NCBI RefSeq assembly: GCF_023544445.1
Contig: NZ_JALPVJ010000002.1
Span: forward strand, 186,001-250,000
Length of the DNA: 64,000 nt
Source: Actinoplanes sp. M2I2
GTDB lineage: Bacteria; Actinomycetota; Actinomycetes; Mycobacteriales; Micromonosporaceae
Direction: 5' to 3'
In this document: positions 1-9,136 of the stretch, piece after piece
Layout: each line of letters starts with the position of its first letter
Position numbering within the stretch: the stretch's first letter is position 1
Position numbers and translations under genes: made by a program
Notes under the pieces: generated by a model
Told to the model about the DNA's origin: nothing
Seen by the model: the letters and a program-made list of their open reading frames with translations, nothing else
The model's database searches: none

Positions 1-1
1 C

Positions 2-1183
2 GAGCAGTACGCGGCGGTCACCGAGCTGTTCGAGAAGGAGCTCGGTGTCGCGCCGGGCATCGCGGTCGAGGCGGCGTTGCGCGAGCCCCGCCGGCAACGG
101 GACACCGTCGCCGACGACGCCTCCCTCGAGGCGATCGTCGAGTCGGGCGCGGCCGCGGTGGCCGCGGGTTCGGTCGAGACCGGCGTACGGTCGCTGCGGA
201 CCGCGGTCCGGCTGGCCGACCGCGCGACGTCGGCCCGGTGGCGGCTCGCGGCCCGGCTCCGGCTGGCCGAGGCGCTGATCCATTCGCTGCGCGGGATGGA
301 CGAGGAGGGCCTGGCCACCCTGCACGAGGCCGACCGGATCGCCCGGGCCGCCGGGGACCGGGCGGCCGCGGCGCGGGCCCGGGCCGAGATCGGGTACGTC
401 GACTTCCTGCGGGCCCGTTACGACCGCGCCGATCGGTGGCTCGGCGACGCCCTCGACCTGGCCGGCGGCTCGCCCGCGATCACCGCCCGCGTGACCACTT
501 ATCTCGGCTCCGTGGCGAGCGACCGCGCCGCCTACCCCCGGGCGACGACGCACCTGGACCGGGCGATCCGGCTGGCCCGCGAGGCCGGCGACGCGCGCAC
601 CGAGGCGTACGCGTCGTCCATGCTCGGCCGGGCCCATCTGCTCACCGGTGAGCTCCAGCCGGCCGCCGCGCGGCTCGACGACGCCATCCGGATCGCCGAG
701 CGCGACCACTGGCTGGCCTTCCTGCCCTGGCCGCAGGCCCTGCGGGGCGAGGTCCACCTGGCTTCGGCCGACCCCGCCGCCGCGGCGCGCATCCTGCGGC
801 AGGCCTTCGCCCGGGCCTGCCAGATCGGCGACCCGTGCTGGGAGGGAATGGCCGCCCGGTCGCTCGCTCTCGTGGCCGAGGCGGCCGGGGACCCCGGGCG
901 GGCGTTCGACCTGCTCGCCGACGCCCGCACGCGGTCCAACCGGCTGGCCGATCCGTACGTCTGGCTCGACGCGCACATCCTGGACGCCCAGTGCGAGCTC
1001 GGCCGCCGGCACGGGCACCCCGACGTACGGGTCTGGGCCGACGCGCTGGGCCGGCTGGCCTCGCGCACCGGCATGCGCGAGATGACCGTCCGGGCCCTGC
1101 GGCACAGCGACGGTCCCGGCGACCACGCCGCCGCCGCGGTGCTGGCCTGCGAGATCGACAATCCTCTGCTCCGGATTCGGTAA
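2..1183 (+). CDS. BTAD/TPR transcriptional regulator, 3' part
   Basis: C-terminal part of a SARP/AfsR-like regulator; the reading frame is open from base 2, so the start lies outside the window. The first visible residues (YAAVTELFEKELGVAPG) match the end of a bacterial transcriptional activator domain. The remaining ~370 residues are Ala/Arg/Leu-rich helical repeats of TPR type. No NB-ARC ATPase motif is visible, so this looks like a BTAD-TPR protein without an NTPase module in the visible part. The N-terminal OmpR-type DNA-binding domain is expected upstream but cannot be seen. The target is unknown; the neighbouring SDR gene is convergent and ends 14 bases away, which gives no functional link. 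Confidence 0.75.
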   Translation, partial: EQYAAVTELFEKELGVAPGIAVEAALREPRRQRDTVADDASLEAIVESGAAAVAAGSVETGVRSLRTAVRLADRATSARWRLAARLRLAEALIHSLRGMDEEGLATLHEADRIARAAGDRAAAARARAEIGYVDFLRARYDRADRWLGDALDLAGGSPAITARVTTYLGSVASDRAAYPRATTHLDRAIRLAREAGDARTEAYASSMLGRAHLLTGELQPAAARLDDAIRIAERDHWLAFLPWPQALRGEVHLASADPAAAARILRQAFARACQIGDPCWEGMAARSLALVAEAAGDPGRAFDLLADARTRSNRLADPYVWLDAHILDAQCELGRRHGHPDVRVWADALGRLASRTGMREMTVRALRHSDGPGDHAAAAVLACEIDNPLLRIR

Positions 1184-1196
1184 GCCTGGTGGCCGC

Positions 1197-2057
1197 TCAG
1201 GCGTCGGCGGGGATGTCGGTGCTGGTGGCGAGCGGCCGGGCGGCTTCGAGGTCGGCGGTGAGGGCGTCCAGCTGAGCCTTGGCCAGCCCGTAGGAGTCGG
1301 AGCCGAGGATCTGGTGCAGCGGCGCGGCGCTGCCCTCGGCCACGGTGATGATCGCGGTGGCCGCCTTGGCCGGGTCGCCGAGCTGGGATCCGGGCATGGC
1401 CAGGTGGGCGTCGGTCATCTCGCGGATGGCACCGTACCCGTCGGTGGTCCGCTCCGGCAGGCGCAGGCTCGACGTACGCAGGAAGTCGGTCCGCATGTAG
1501 CCGGGCTCGACCAGGGTGACCCGGATCCCGAAGCCGGCCATCTCCGCGGCGAGGGAACCGGTCAGACCCTCCAGGGCGTACTTGGCCGCGCAGTAGGCGC
1601 CCCACCCGGGGAAGGTCGTCAGCCCCAGGATGGACGAGACGTTGACGATGTGGCCGCTGCGGCGGGCGCGCAGGCCGGGCAGGACGGCCCGCAGCACGTT
1701 CCACGTCCCGAAGACCTGGACGTCGAACAGCTCTCGCGCCTCGGCGTCGCTGACCTCCTCGACCGCGGCCAGCATGCCGTACCCGGCGTTGTTGACGACG
1801 ACGTCGAGGGCGCCGAACCGGTCGGTGGTCTCCCGCACGGCGGCGGTCACGGCCTTCTCGTCGGCGAGGTCCACCGGCAGGATCAGCAGGCGGGAGACGT
1901 CGGCGCCGGCCAGGGCCGTGGTCAGCCTCTCGGCCGACCGGGTGGTCGCGGCCACGTTGTCACCGCGCTGCAGCAGCTGCTTGACCAGTTCGAGGCCGAG
2001 GCCGCGTGAGGCGCCGGTGACGAACCAGGTCGCGGATGCGTCGGTGGGGTACGGCAT
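1197..2057 (-). CDS. SDR-family NAD(P)-dependent oxidoreductase
   Basis: A 286-residue classical short-chain dehydrogenase. The Rossmann glycine motif TGASRGLG lies at about residues 14-21, the NNAG motif near residue 90 and the YCAAK active site near 155, with the catalytic Ser in the preceding NVSS strand. Classical SDRs of this length reduce a keto group or oxidise an alcohol with NAD(P)H; the substrate cannot be read from sequence. ATG 2057 is preceded by AAGGAG at good spacing, which rejects a longer open frame upstream. It is divergent from an XRE/MmyB-type regulator, an arrangement in which the regulator usually controls the SDR. The protein is soluble, with no signal peptide. Confidence 0.9.
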   Translation of the reverse strand: MPYPTDASATWFVTGASRGLGLELVKQLLQRGDNVAATTRSAERLTTALAGADVSRLLILPVDLADEKAVTAAVRETTDRFGALDVVVNNAGYGMLAAVEEVSDAEARELFDVQVFGTWNVLRAVLPGLRARRSGHIVNVSSILGLTTFPGWGAYCAAKYALEGLTGSLAAEMAGFGIRVTLVEPGYMRTDFLRTSSLRLPERTTDGYGAIREMTDAHLAMPGSQLGDPAKAATAIITVAEGSAAPLHQILGSDSYGLAKAQLDALTADLEAARPLATSTDIPADA

Positions 2058-2225
2058 GGGTGTCTCCTTGACGAGCGGCTGAGTTCCCCGAGGTCCGGGG
2101 CACGCCTTGAATGCTGCTTCGGCGCCGGGCCCGGTCACACGGTCTGCCCGGCCCAGCGCTGCCTGGGAATGCCATGCCCACCCAACGGCTGGGCGCCGGA
2201 CCGTCCGGGCGGCAATCATGGAGTC
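2058..2225. promoter_or_regulatory. Divergent SDR/XRE regulator promoter region
   Basis: This 168-base gap separates two divergently transcribed genes and must hold both promoters. I see the SDR ribosome binding site at its left edge but no convincing palindrome or clear -35/-10 pair. Control of the SDR by the adjacent XRE regulator is inferred from the arrangement only. Confidence 0.4.
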
Positions 2226-3146
2226 ATGGCGGGACGCACAGAACTGGGCGACTTCTTGCGCAAGTGCCGGGCCGGCACGGCGCCCGAGGCGGTCGGCCTG
2301 GACGGCTGGGCCGGTGAGAGCGGCCGGCGGGTGACCGGGTTGCGCCGCGAGGAGGTGTCGCAGCTGGCCGGCGTGAGCGTCGACTACTACACCCGCCTCG
2401 AGCAGGGCCGGCATGCCAGCCCGTCCGAAGCGGTCCTGGACGCCCTGGCCCGGGTCTTCCAGCTCGACGTGGCCGCCCGGGCCCATCTGGCCGATCTGGC
2501 CCGGCCGGTCCGGCGCCGCTCCGGGCAGGTGCCGGTCCAGCGGGTCCGGCCGGCGATGCAGCAGATGATCGCCTCGATGGTCGACCACCCCGCGTTCATC
2601 GTCGGCCGCCGCACCGACGTCCTCGCGTCCAACACGCTGGCCAAGGCGCTGCTCACCGATTGGACCCGGCTGCCCGCGCGGCACCGCAACTACACCCGGT
2701 GGGTCTTTCTGGACCCGTCTGCCCGCGCGGCGTTCCTCAACTGGCCGACCGTGGCGGCCGAGGTGGTCGGGACCCTGCGCCTCTACGCCGGCCGTCACCT
2801 CGACGACCCGCTGCTCACCGAGCTGGTCGGCGAACTGACGATCAAGAGCCCCGAGTTCCGTACGTGGTGGAACGCGCACCGGGTGCACGAGCGCACGCAC
2901 GGCACCAAACACATGACCCACCCCGCCGTCGGGCCGATCACCCTCCAGTACGAGGCGCTGGCCCTGCCGGGCGACGAGGACCAGACGCTGTTCGTCTACA
3001 CCACCGCCCCGGGCAGCGCCTCCCACGACAACCTGCGCCTGCTGGCTCTGTGGGCCGCGCACCAGCCGGCTGACCCCACCGCCCGCGGCGGCCTCCCGGC
3101 GCGGGAAGAGGCCGTCCCGGGCGATCCCCGGACCGGCTCGGCCTGA
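2226..3146 (+). CDS. XRE regulator with MmyB-like ligand-binding domain
   Basis: A 306-residue DNA-binding regulator. Residues ~30-75 form a Cro/C1-type helix-turn-helix (RREEVSQLAGVSVDYYTRLE, then the QGR..SPS signature). The rest matches the MmyB-like PAS-type domain, with the typical RNYTRWVFLDP segment in the middle and a C-terminal stretch beginning HPAVGPITLQYEAL. Family members bind fatty-acid-like or other small ligands and usually repress a divergent oxidoreductase; the divergent SDR here is the obvious candidate target. ATG 2226 was chosen because the HTH begins close behind it; the open frame runs further upstream, but those residues are not conserved-looking. Confidence 0.88.
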   Translation: MAGRTELGDFLRKCRAGTAPEAVGLDGWAGESGRRVTGLRREEVSQLAGVSVDYYTRLEQGRHASPSEAVLDALARVFQLDVAARAHLADLARPVRRRSGQVPVQRVRPAMQQMIASMVDHPAFIVGRRTDVLASNTLAKALLTDWTRLPARHRNYTRWVFLDPSARAAFLNWPTVAAEVVGTLRLYAGRHLDDPLLTELVGELTIKSPEFRTWWNAHRVHERTHGTKHMTHPAVGPITLQYEALALPGDEDQTLFVYTTAPGSASHDNLRLLALWAAHQPADPTARGGLPAREEAVPGDPRTGSA

Positions 3147-3207
3147 CCGGTCAGCCGCCGTTGAAGCAGCGCGTGTGTACGGCGTTCACGCTGGTCGACC
3201 GATCCCG

Positions 3208-3227
3208 GGCGCTTCCGTGGGAGCGCC
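3208..3227. terminator. Hairpin between convergent genes
   Basis: Arms GGCGCT and AGCGCC enclose a short loop in the 94-base gap between the XRE regulator (ending 3146) and the convergent GH43 gene (ending 3241). No T-tract follows, as is usual for actinomycete terminators. Confidence 0.4.
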
Positions 3228-3240
3228 TGATCGCGCGCCG

Positions 3241-4911
3241 TCAGTCCGTACGGAAGAAGGCCCGGTCGAAGTCGGCGTAGCCGCCCTCGGCCCCCAGATC
3301 CTGGACCCAGAGGCCGACGAAGGCGCCGGTGAAACCCCAGGCCTCGGGTTCGCCGGGGACCATCGTCGCGGCGTACTCGTCGGACAGGGTGGTCGCGTCG
3401 AACCGGTGGCCGAGGTCGTGCCAGACGGGCCGGGCGTCGTCCGGCCCGGTCGTGTAGGCGAAGGTCAGGGCCGGGCCGTCGAGGCGGAGACGCAGTCCCA
3501 CCCGTGGCCCGGCCGCCAGGGTCGTGCGCAGACCCGGCGCCGCGGTCACCCGCCCGCTGTCGCAATACAGCACGTCGAGCACCGGTGTGCCGTCGTCGTT
3601 GGCGGTCACGTGCAGGTAGTACCAGTTGCGGGAGTTGTAGTACGCGGTGATTCCGGCCAGTTGGCGGAAGCCGGCCGGCGCGAAATCGCAGATCGCGTCG
3701 AAGGTGCATCGCGGTGCCGTCACCCGGCGGGCGACCAGGCTGGGGCGGTGCCGGGCCATCGGCGACTGGCCGCCCCGGATCCGCAGATGCGAGCGGCGGG
3801 CGGACAGATCGATCCAGTCCGGGGTGGCCGGGCGGCGCAGGGTCGACCAGTTGGCCCCGAGCACCGGCGCGTCGAAGTGGTCGTCCTCGAGCTGCTCGGT
3901 GGACGGCGGCCGGATCGTCGCGGCGACGCCGGCGGGGGCCCGGACCTGCTCGGCCGGCACACCGCCGGGGATGCGGGGCCATCCGCCCTCCGGCCAGTCC
4001 ACCGGCTGCAGGGCAGCCTCGCGGCCGAGGACACAGCGGCCGGACGGCGAGTACGGGCGGGCGACCAGGTGGGCCAGATACCACTCGCCGGCCGGCGTCC
4101 GGACGAGGCTTCCGTGACCGGCCTTCTGCAGGGTCAGCTCCGGGTGCCCGGCCGAGGTCAGCAGCGGCCCGGCCGGATCCACCTCGTACGGCCCGAGCAG
4201 GTGCCGGGACCGGGCGACGGTGACCTGATGCGTCCAGCTGGTGCCGCCCTCGGCGGTGACCAGGTAGTACCAGCCGTCCTTGCGGTAGACGTTGGGCGCC
4301 TCGGTCAGGCCGGCGCCGGTGCCTTCGAAGATCCGGTGGGCCGGGCCGGTCAGGTGGCCGGCGCGACGGTCGTACCGCTGGATCTCGATGCCGGCGAAGC
4401 GATCGCGGCCGGGTCGCCAATCGGCGCTCATGGACAGCATCCAGGTGGCGCCGTCCTCGTCGTGGAACAGCGACGCGTCGAAGCCGCGGCCGTGCAGGAC
4501 CACCGGGCCGGACCACGGACCGGCCAGGCTCGGCGCGGTGACCAGGTAGTTCTGCGGATCCCAGTAGCCGCCCGCGAAGGTCGCCACGTCGGTGTACAGC
4601 AGGTGGAACAGGCCGTCGGCGTACGTGAGATTGGGCGCCCAGACACCGCACGAGTCGGCTGTTCCGGTGAGGTCGAGCAGCCGCCGCTCGGTCAGCACGC
4701 CGCCGAGCGGCTGCCAATGCACCAGATCGGTCGAGTGGTGCACCCGCACACCGGGGTACCACTCGAAGGTCGACGTGGCGATGTAGTAGTCGGAGCCGAC
4801 CCGCAGGATCGAGGGATCCGGGTGGAAGCCGGGCAGCACCGGGTTCCGGATCATCGCGTTGCCGGTGCCGCTGTCGCCGAGAGGGGCGAGGCCGGGCCGG
4901 GCGATCGTCAT
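3241..4911 (-). CDS. GH43 beta-xylosidase/alpha-L-arabinofuranosidase
   Basis: A 556-residue glycoside hydrolase of family 43, acting on xylo-oligosaccharides or arabinose side chains. The five-bladed propeller carries the three expected acids: base Asp32 in PGFHPDPS, pKa-modulating Asp145 in FDASLFHDEDG and acid Glu204 in GLTEAPNVYRKDG. Residues from about 340 form the beta-sandwich typical of XynB-like enzymes. No signal peptide is visible, so the enzyme is probably intracellular. ATG 4911 has GGAAGG at good spacing; an ATG at 4854 has no ribosome binding site and a TTG at 4917 is less likely. It follows the GH11 xylanase by 55 bases on the same strand, with a strong hairpin between them. 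Confidence 0.93.
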   Translation of the reverse strand: MTIARPGLAPLGDSGTGNAMIRNPVLPGFHPDPSILRVGSDYYIATSTFEWYPGVRVHHSTDLVHWQPLGGVLTERRLLDLTGTADSCGVWAPNLTYADGLFHLLYTDVATFAGGYWDPQNYLVTAPSLAGPWSGPVVLHGRGFDASLFHDEDGATWMLSMSADWRPGRDRFAGIEIQRYDRRAGHLTGPAHRIFEGTGAGLTEAPNVYRKDGWYYLVTAEGGTSWTHQVTVARSRHLLGPYEVDPAGPLLTSAGHPELTLQKAGHGSLVRTPAGEWYLAHLVARPYSPSGRCVLGREAALQPVDWPEGGWPRIPGGVPAEQVRAPAGVAATIRPPSTEQLEDDHFDAPVLGANWSTLRRPATPDWIDLSARRSHLRIRGGQSPMARHRPSLVARRVTAPRCTFDAICDFAPAGFRQLAGITAYYNSRNWYYLHVTANDDGTPVLDVLYCDSGRVTAAPGLRTTLAAGPRVGLRLRLDGPALTFAYTTGPDDARPVWHDLGHRFDATTLSDEYAATMVPGEPEAWGFTGAFVGLWVQDLGAEGGYADFDRAFFRTD

Positions 4912-4930
4912 GAACAACCTTCCGCCGAGG

Positions 4931-4961
4931 GTGGCGCGGCGGGACGGGCCCGCCGCGCCAC
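4931..4961 (-). terminator. Intercistronic GC hairpin between GH11 and GH43
   Basis: Two perfect 13-base arms (GTGGCGCGGCGGG and its complement) flank a 5-base loop immediately after the GH11 stop and just before the GH43 ribosome binding site. It could be a partial terminator or an mRNA-stabilising stem giving more xylanase than xylosidase. No T-tract follows. Confidence 0.55.
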
Positions 4962-4966
4962 GAGGG

Positions 4967-6001
<1,035 letters not shown>

Positions 6002-6177
6002 TCATGAAGGGGCTGACGGGGAACAGCCCCACGGCCCCGGCAAACCACATCGGAGGGATGCCGATGACAAAGACGAGCGTCACCGTGAAGCGGTGTCATC
6101 CGTCGGGGCGGGGGTGGACGGCCATCGAGGCCCGTCATTGCGAGATGGTGGCCCGCCGGGCGTCGGCCTGTCAACAA

Positions 6178-6198
6178 CTTACGGAAACCTTACGGAAA
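6178..6198. repeat. Tandem CTTACGGAAA element upstream of GH11
   Basis: Two copies of CTTACGGAAA separated by a single base (11-base period) lie ~190 bases upstream of the GH11 start. The period of one helical turn fits a regulator binding the same DNA face twice. They resemble the CGAAA-containing repeats described upstream of Streptomyces xylanase genes; function is inferred. Confidence 0.5.
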
Positions 6199-6325
6199 TA
6201 CCGAGCTCGATCATCGCGGCTCTCGGGTGTCCGTAACCGCAGCCTGGACCGCCTGAGACGGCATGATCGTGAGCCGCTGAGATCGCCGATTGACATTGGC
6301 AAAACCTAGTCACGGTGGGCATCTC

Positions 6326-6336
6326 CGAAACTTACG
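6326..6336. promoter_or_regulatory. CGAAA-type inverted element CGAAACTTACG
   Basis: An imperfect inverted repeat of CGAAA around a central C. A nearly identical sequence (CGAAACTTTCA, 21722-21732) precedes the second sugar ABC importer, which suggests one shared regulator. Confidence 0.45.
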
Positions 6337-6343
6337 AGATCGA

Positions 6344-6357
6344 TCGAAGCGCTTCGA
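6344..6357. promoter_or_regulatory. Perfect palindrome TCGAAGCGCTTCGA
   Basis: A 14-base perfect palindrome with the central CG and length typical of LacI-family operators. It lies between the GH11 and esterase genes, next to the CGAAA element. The regulator is not encoded in the window. Confidence 0.5.
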
Positions 6358-6489
6358 GGGTGTCTGGGTGTTTTCTTCATTCGCCAAAGGTTGTCGCTGA
6401 AAACCTGTTACGGCGAGGCGTCACGGGTCTTGAGCTGCCCTTTCAGAGCCGGCCGGCGCAGGCGGTGTCAATGTCCTTCTTGAGAATTT

Positions 6490-6503
6490 TGGGAGCGCTC
6501 CCG
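6490..6503. promoter_or_regulatory. CebR/CelR-type box TGGGAGCGCTCCCG
   Basis: Matches 13 of 14 bases of TGGGAGCGCTCCCA, the operator bound by the LacI-family cellobiose regulators CebR (Streptomyces) and CelR (Thermobifida). It lies ~150 bases upstream of the esterase-CBM2 gene, implying cello-oligosaccharide control of that gene. Confidence 0.7.
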
Positions 6504-6652
6504 TACGATCCTCGCCAACACGGCCGGAGCCCTTCGGCATTGGCGGCTGTGAATGCACCAGGGTGATCGAGCGCCTGTCTGCGCGGTCGGCTCGACGCAC
6601 GGACCGCCCGGCACCATCCCGACCCACCGACGGGGCGATGAGGAGCCTTCCG

Positions 6653-7939
6653 ATGGCAGATCGAAGAGCACGCAGACGCGGGATTCTCGGCCCGGCGATC
6701 GCCGTCGTGGCGTCGCTGGTGATCGCCGGGACGGCGGTGCTGACCGGCGGGACGGCCTCGGCCGGTCAGAACAGTGCCCTGGCCGCCACGGCCGGGTGCG
6801 GGAAGGCCCCGACCCTGCGCGACGGCACCTACACGATTCAGAGCGGCGGCCAGGCTCGCACCTATCAACTCCGGCTGCCCGGCACCTACTCCAGCAGCCG
6901 GGCCTATCGGCTCGTGGTCGGCCTGCACTGGCTCAACGGCAGCGCGAACGACGTCGTCGGCAACGACTTCTACGGTCTGCGGCAGAGATCCGCCGACAGC
7001 GCGATCTTCGTGGCCCCCCAGGGACTCGACGCCGGCTGGGCCAACACCGGCGGCCGGGACGTCACGCTGGTCGACGACATCCTGCGGGTGGTCGAGAACG
7101 ACCTGTGCGTCGACCCGTCCCAGCGGTTCGCCCTCGGCTTCAGCTACGGCGGCGCCATGAGCTACGCCCTGGCCTGCGCCCGGCCGACCGTCTTCCGGGC
7201 GGTCGCGCCGATCGCCGGGGCCAACCTGAGCGGGTGCTCCTCGGCGTCCCAGCCGGTCGCCTACTTCGGCATCCACGGCATCCGGGACAGTGTCCTGAAC
7301 ATCTCGATGGGGCGGTCGATCCGGGACAGCTTCGTCCGGGCCAACGGCTGCACGGCACAGAACCCGCCCGAACCGGCGCAGGGCAGCGGCGGGCACATCA
7401 CCACCGCGTACTCGGGCTGCCGGGCCGGCTATCCCGTGCAGTGGGCGGCGTTCGACGGTGACCACGTGCCGCTGCCGGTGGACCGCAACGCGTCGACGTC
7501 CTGGATCGGCAGTGAGGTGTGGCAGTTCTTCACCCAGTTCGGCAGCACGGTGCCGCCGTCCAGCCCTACCCCGGGGCCTTCTTCGCCGGGGCCGTCCTCG
7601 CCCGGGCCGTCGCCGGGGCCGGCCGGGTGCCGCGTCGCCAGTACCGTGAACGCCTGGAACAACGGCCTGACCGTCAACCTCACCGTCACCAACACGGGCA
7701 GCTCGGCCGTCAACGGGTGGACTGTGGCCTTCAGCCTGCGGGCCGGCCAGGCCATCACCGGCGGGTGGAACGCGACCTACTCACCCCGGTCCGGTCAGGT
7801 CGCCGCGACCGACGCGGGCTACAACGCGGCGCTGGCGCCGGGCGCCTCGGTCAGCTTCGGCTACCAGGCCACCCACACCGGCGACAGCGGATCGCCGACG
7901 GCGTACACACTCAACGGTTCCGCCTGCACCGCTGCGTGA
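6653..7939 (+). CDS. Secreted CE1-type (feruloyl/PHB-like) esterase with CBM2
   Basis: A 428-residue secreted esterase. After a signal peptide (~1-37), an alpha/beta-hydrolase domain of the LpqC/PHB-depolymerase and feruloyl-esterase type carries nucleophile Ser164 in GFSYGG and a C-terminal catalytic His in GDHVPLP. A Pro/Ser-rich linker with repeated PSSPGP joins a CBM2 module (~325-428; terminal Cys pair, NGWTVAF and GGWNATY motifs). The CBM and the xylanase neighbour argue for hydrolysis of ferulate or acetate esters on plant cell wall rather than PHB. ATG 6653 has GAGGAG upstream; in-frame starts at 6563 and 6638 are less well placed. A CebR-type box lies upstream. Confidence 0.88.
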   Translation: MADRRARRRGILGPAIAVVASLVIAGTAVLTGGTASAGQNSALAATAGCGKAPTLRDGTYTIQSGGQARTYQLRLPGTYSSSRAYRLVVGLHWLNGSANDVVGNDFYGLRQRSADSAIFVAPQGLDAGWANTGGRDVTLVDDILRVVENDLCVDPSQRFALGFSYGGAMSYALACARPTVFRAVAPIAGANLSGCSSASQPVAYFGIHGIRDSVLNISMGRSIRDSFVRANGCTAQNPPEPAQGSGGHITTAYSGCRAGYPVQWAAFDGDHVPLPVDRNASTSWIGSEVWQFFTQFGSTVPPSSPTPGPSSPGPSSPGPSPGPAGCRVASTVNAWNNGLTVNLTVTNTGSSAVNGWTVAFSLRAGQAITGGWNATYSPRSGQVAATDAGYNAALAPGASVSFGYQATHTGDSGSPTAYTLNGSACTAA

Positions 7940-7974
7940 GGGCGTGGACCTCGCGGTCACGATGAGTGTTCAAC

Positions 7975-8015
7975 GAGCAGTCACCGCCGGCTTGTGAAAC
8001 CGGCGGTGGCTGCTC
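7975..8015. terminator. Bidirectional terminator hairpin
   Basis: Arms GAGCAGTCACCGCCGG and CCGGCGGTGGCTGCTC (one mismatch) with a 9-base loop lie between the esterase (ending 7939) and the convergent lipoprotein gene (ending 8032). It can serve both transcripts. Confidence 0.75.
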
Positions 8016-8031
8016 CTTCCCTCGGTGGGAG

Positions 8032-8712
8032 CTACCCGGCGGCCCGGATGTCGGCGAGTTTCAAGGGGACGGGGCTGCCGTTTCTCGTCACCGGAGAGGA
8101 GCCGGGAGGTCCCGGCCAGGACAGAGTGCCGTCCGCGGCGACCTGCGCGAGGCCCATCGAGCCGATGAGCTGGAAGCCGCCAACCGCCGTTTTCCGGTTC
8201 GACTGGGCCAGAACCAGGAATTGCTGGCCGTCAACCTCCGTCGGCGCCTTCAATGTCGCGTCGGAACGCTGGAGAAAGCGCAGCCCCTCATACGTGTATG
8301 CGATTCTCTTCGTCTTGTCCTCGCCGTCGCGTTTGCCGCTCTCGTAATAGATCTGAACTCGGGTCAGGCCGGCGTCACCCTTGATGACCTCCCGTACTCG
8401 AAACGTGATGCGCCCGTAGATGTCCGGCCCTTCGCCTTCGGCGACGCCCTCGGCGTTGCGATCGACAGGTGCTTCCACGGCCACGTCATCGGTGGCGATC
8501 ACCGTTCCGACGATCACCGTTCCGGCGATGGCGAGAAGGTCCTCGACCTCGGAAAAGGCGGCTGACGTGCTGTTGACCTCGGAGACCTGGACCGTGTCGT
8601 CTCCGAGCATGTACGGGGGCAGATCGTCGCCGACGGCGGAACCGGGTGGCTCCGAGGTTGCGCAGCCGGCCAGCAGTAACGCGGCGCAGGCCAGGGCGAA
8701 GGTCTTCGGCAT
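8032..8712 (-). CDS. Hypothetical lipoprotein
   Basis: A 226-residue exported lipoprotein: short basic N-terminus, hydrophobic stretch and lipobox LLAGC at about residues 14-18, so it is predicted to be anchored outside the membrane. The mature part is acidic and mainly beta (a VGTVIATDDVAVE segment, then ITFRVREVIKGDAG). I do not recognise the family with certainty. ATG 8712 has AAAGG at good spacing; the open frame extends far upstream, but that part is not protein-like. It is divergent from a membrane Ser/Thr kinase, so it could belong to envelope sensing, but that link is only positional. Confidence 0.7.
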   Translation of the reverse strand: MPKTFALACAALLLAGCATSEPPGSAVGDDLPPYMLGDDTVQVSEVNSTSAAFSEVEDLLAIAGTVIVGTVIATDDVAVEAPVDRNAEGVAEGEGPDIYGRITFRVREVIKGDAGLTRVQIYYESGKRDGEDKTKRIAYTYEGLRFLQRSDATLKAPTEVDGQQFLVLAQSNRKTAVGGFQLIGSMGLAQVAADGTLSWPGPPGSSPVTRNGSPVPLKLADIRAAG

Positions 8713-9136
8713 CGCGTCGCCTTTCTCGGGGATACCGCGTACCAGGAAGAGGGCCACCGCTGCCTCCGCCCTTTTTCCGCAAATCAGCATGGGGCCGCGC
8801 AGCTTGCTATTCCGTTGGGCATCGATCGTGACTTTCGGGCTCGAGGTGCGCCGTCGGGTGAAGCGCGGATTGCCGGCCGGGAAACGTATGGCGTCAAGCA
8901 TGGTCACCTCTGGGTGAGCCAATGCGCCGACGGTTGCTCCGGGTTGATGATCACTGCGAAACGCCGTCGCTACCAGGCGTGATGGCCCGTAGGCGGTGGT
9001 CCGGAGAGAGGCGACCGACACGGTTTTTCGTCGGCCGGTCCGGGTATGCTGCACTCGCCAGAACGGCGGCCCACCACTGTGGATGGTCGCTGTGGCGCCG
9101 GCTTCATCGGCGCGGATGGCAACGGGGGAGGTCGCA
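8713..9136. other. Divergent intergenic region, no clear elements
   Basis: These 424 bases separate the lipoprotein gene and the kinase gene. A possible -10 (TATGCT, 9045-9050) faces the kinase, but no matching -35, palindrome or small gene stands out. Confidence 0.35.
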
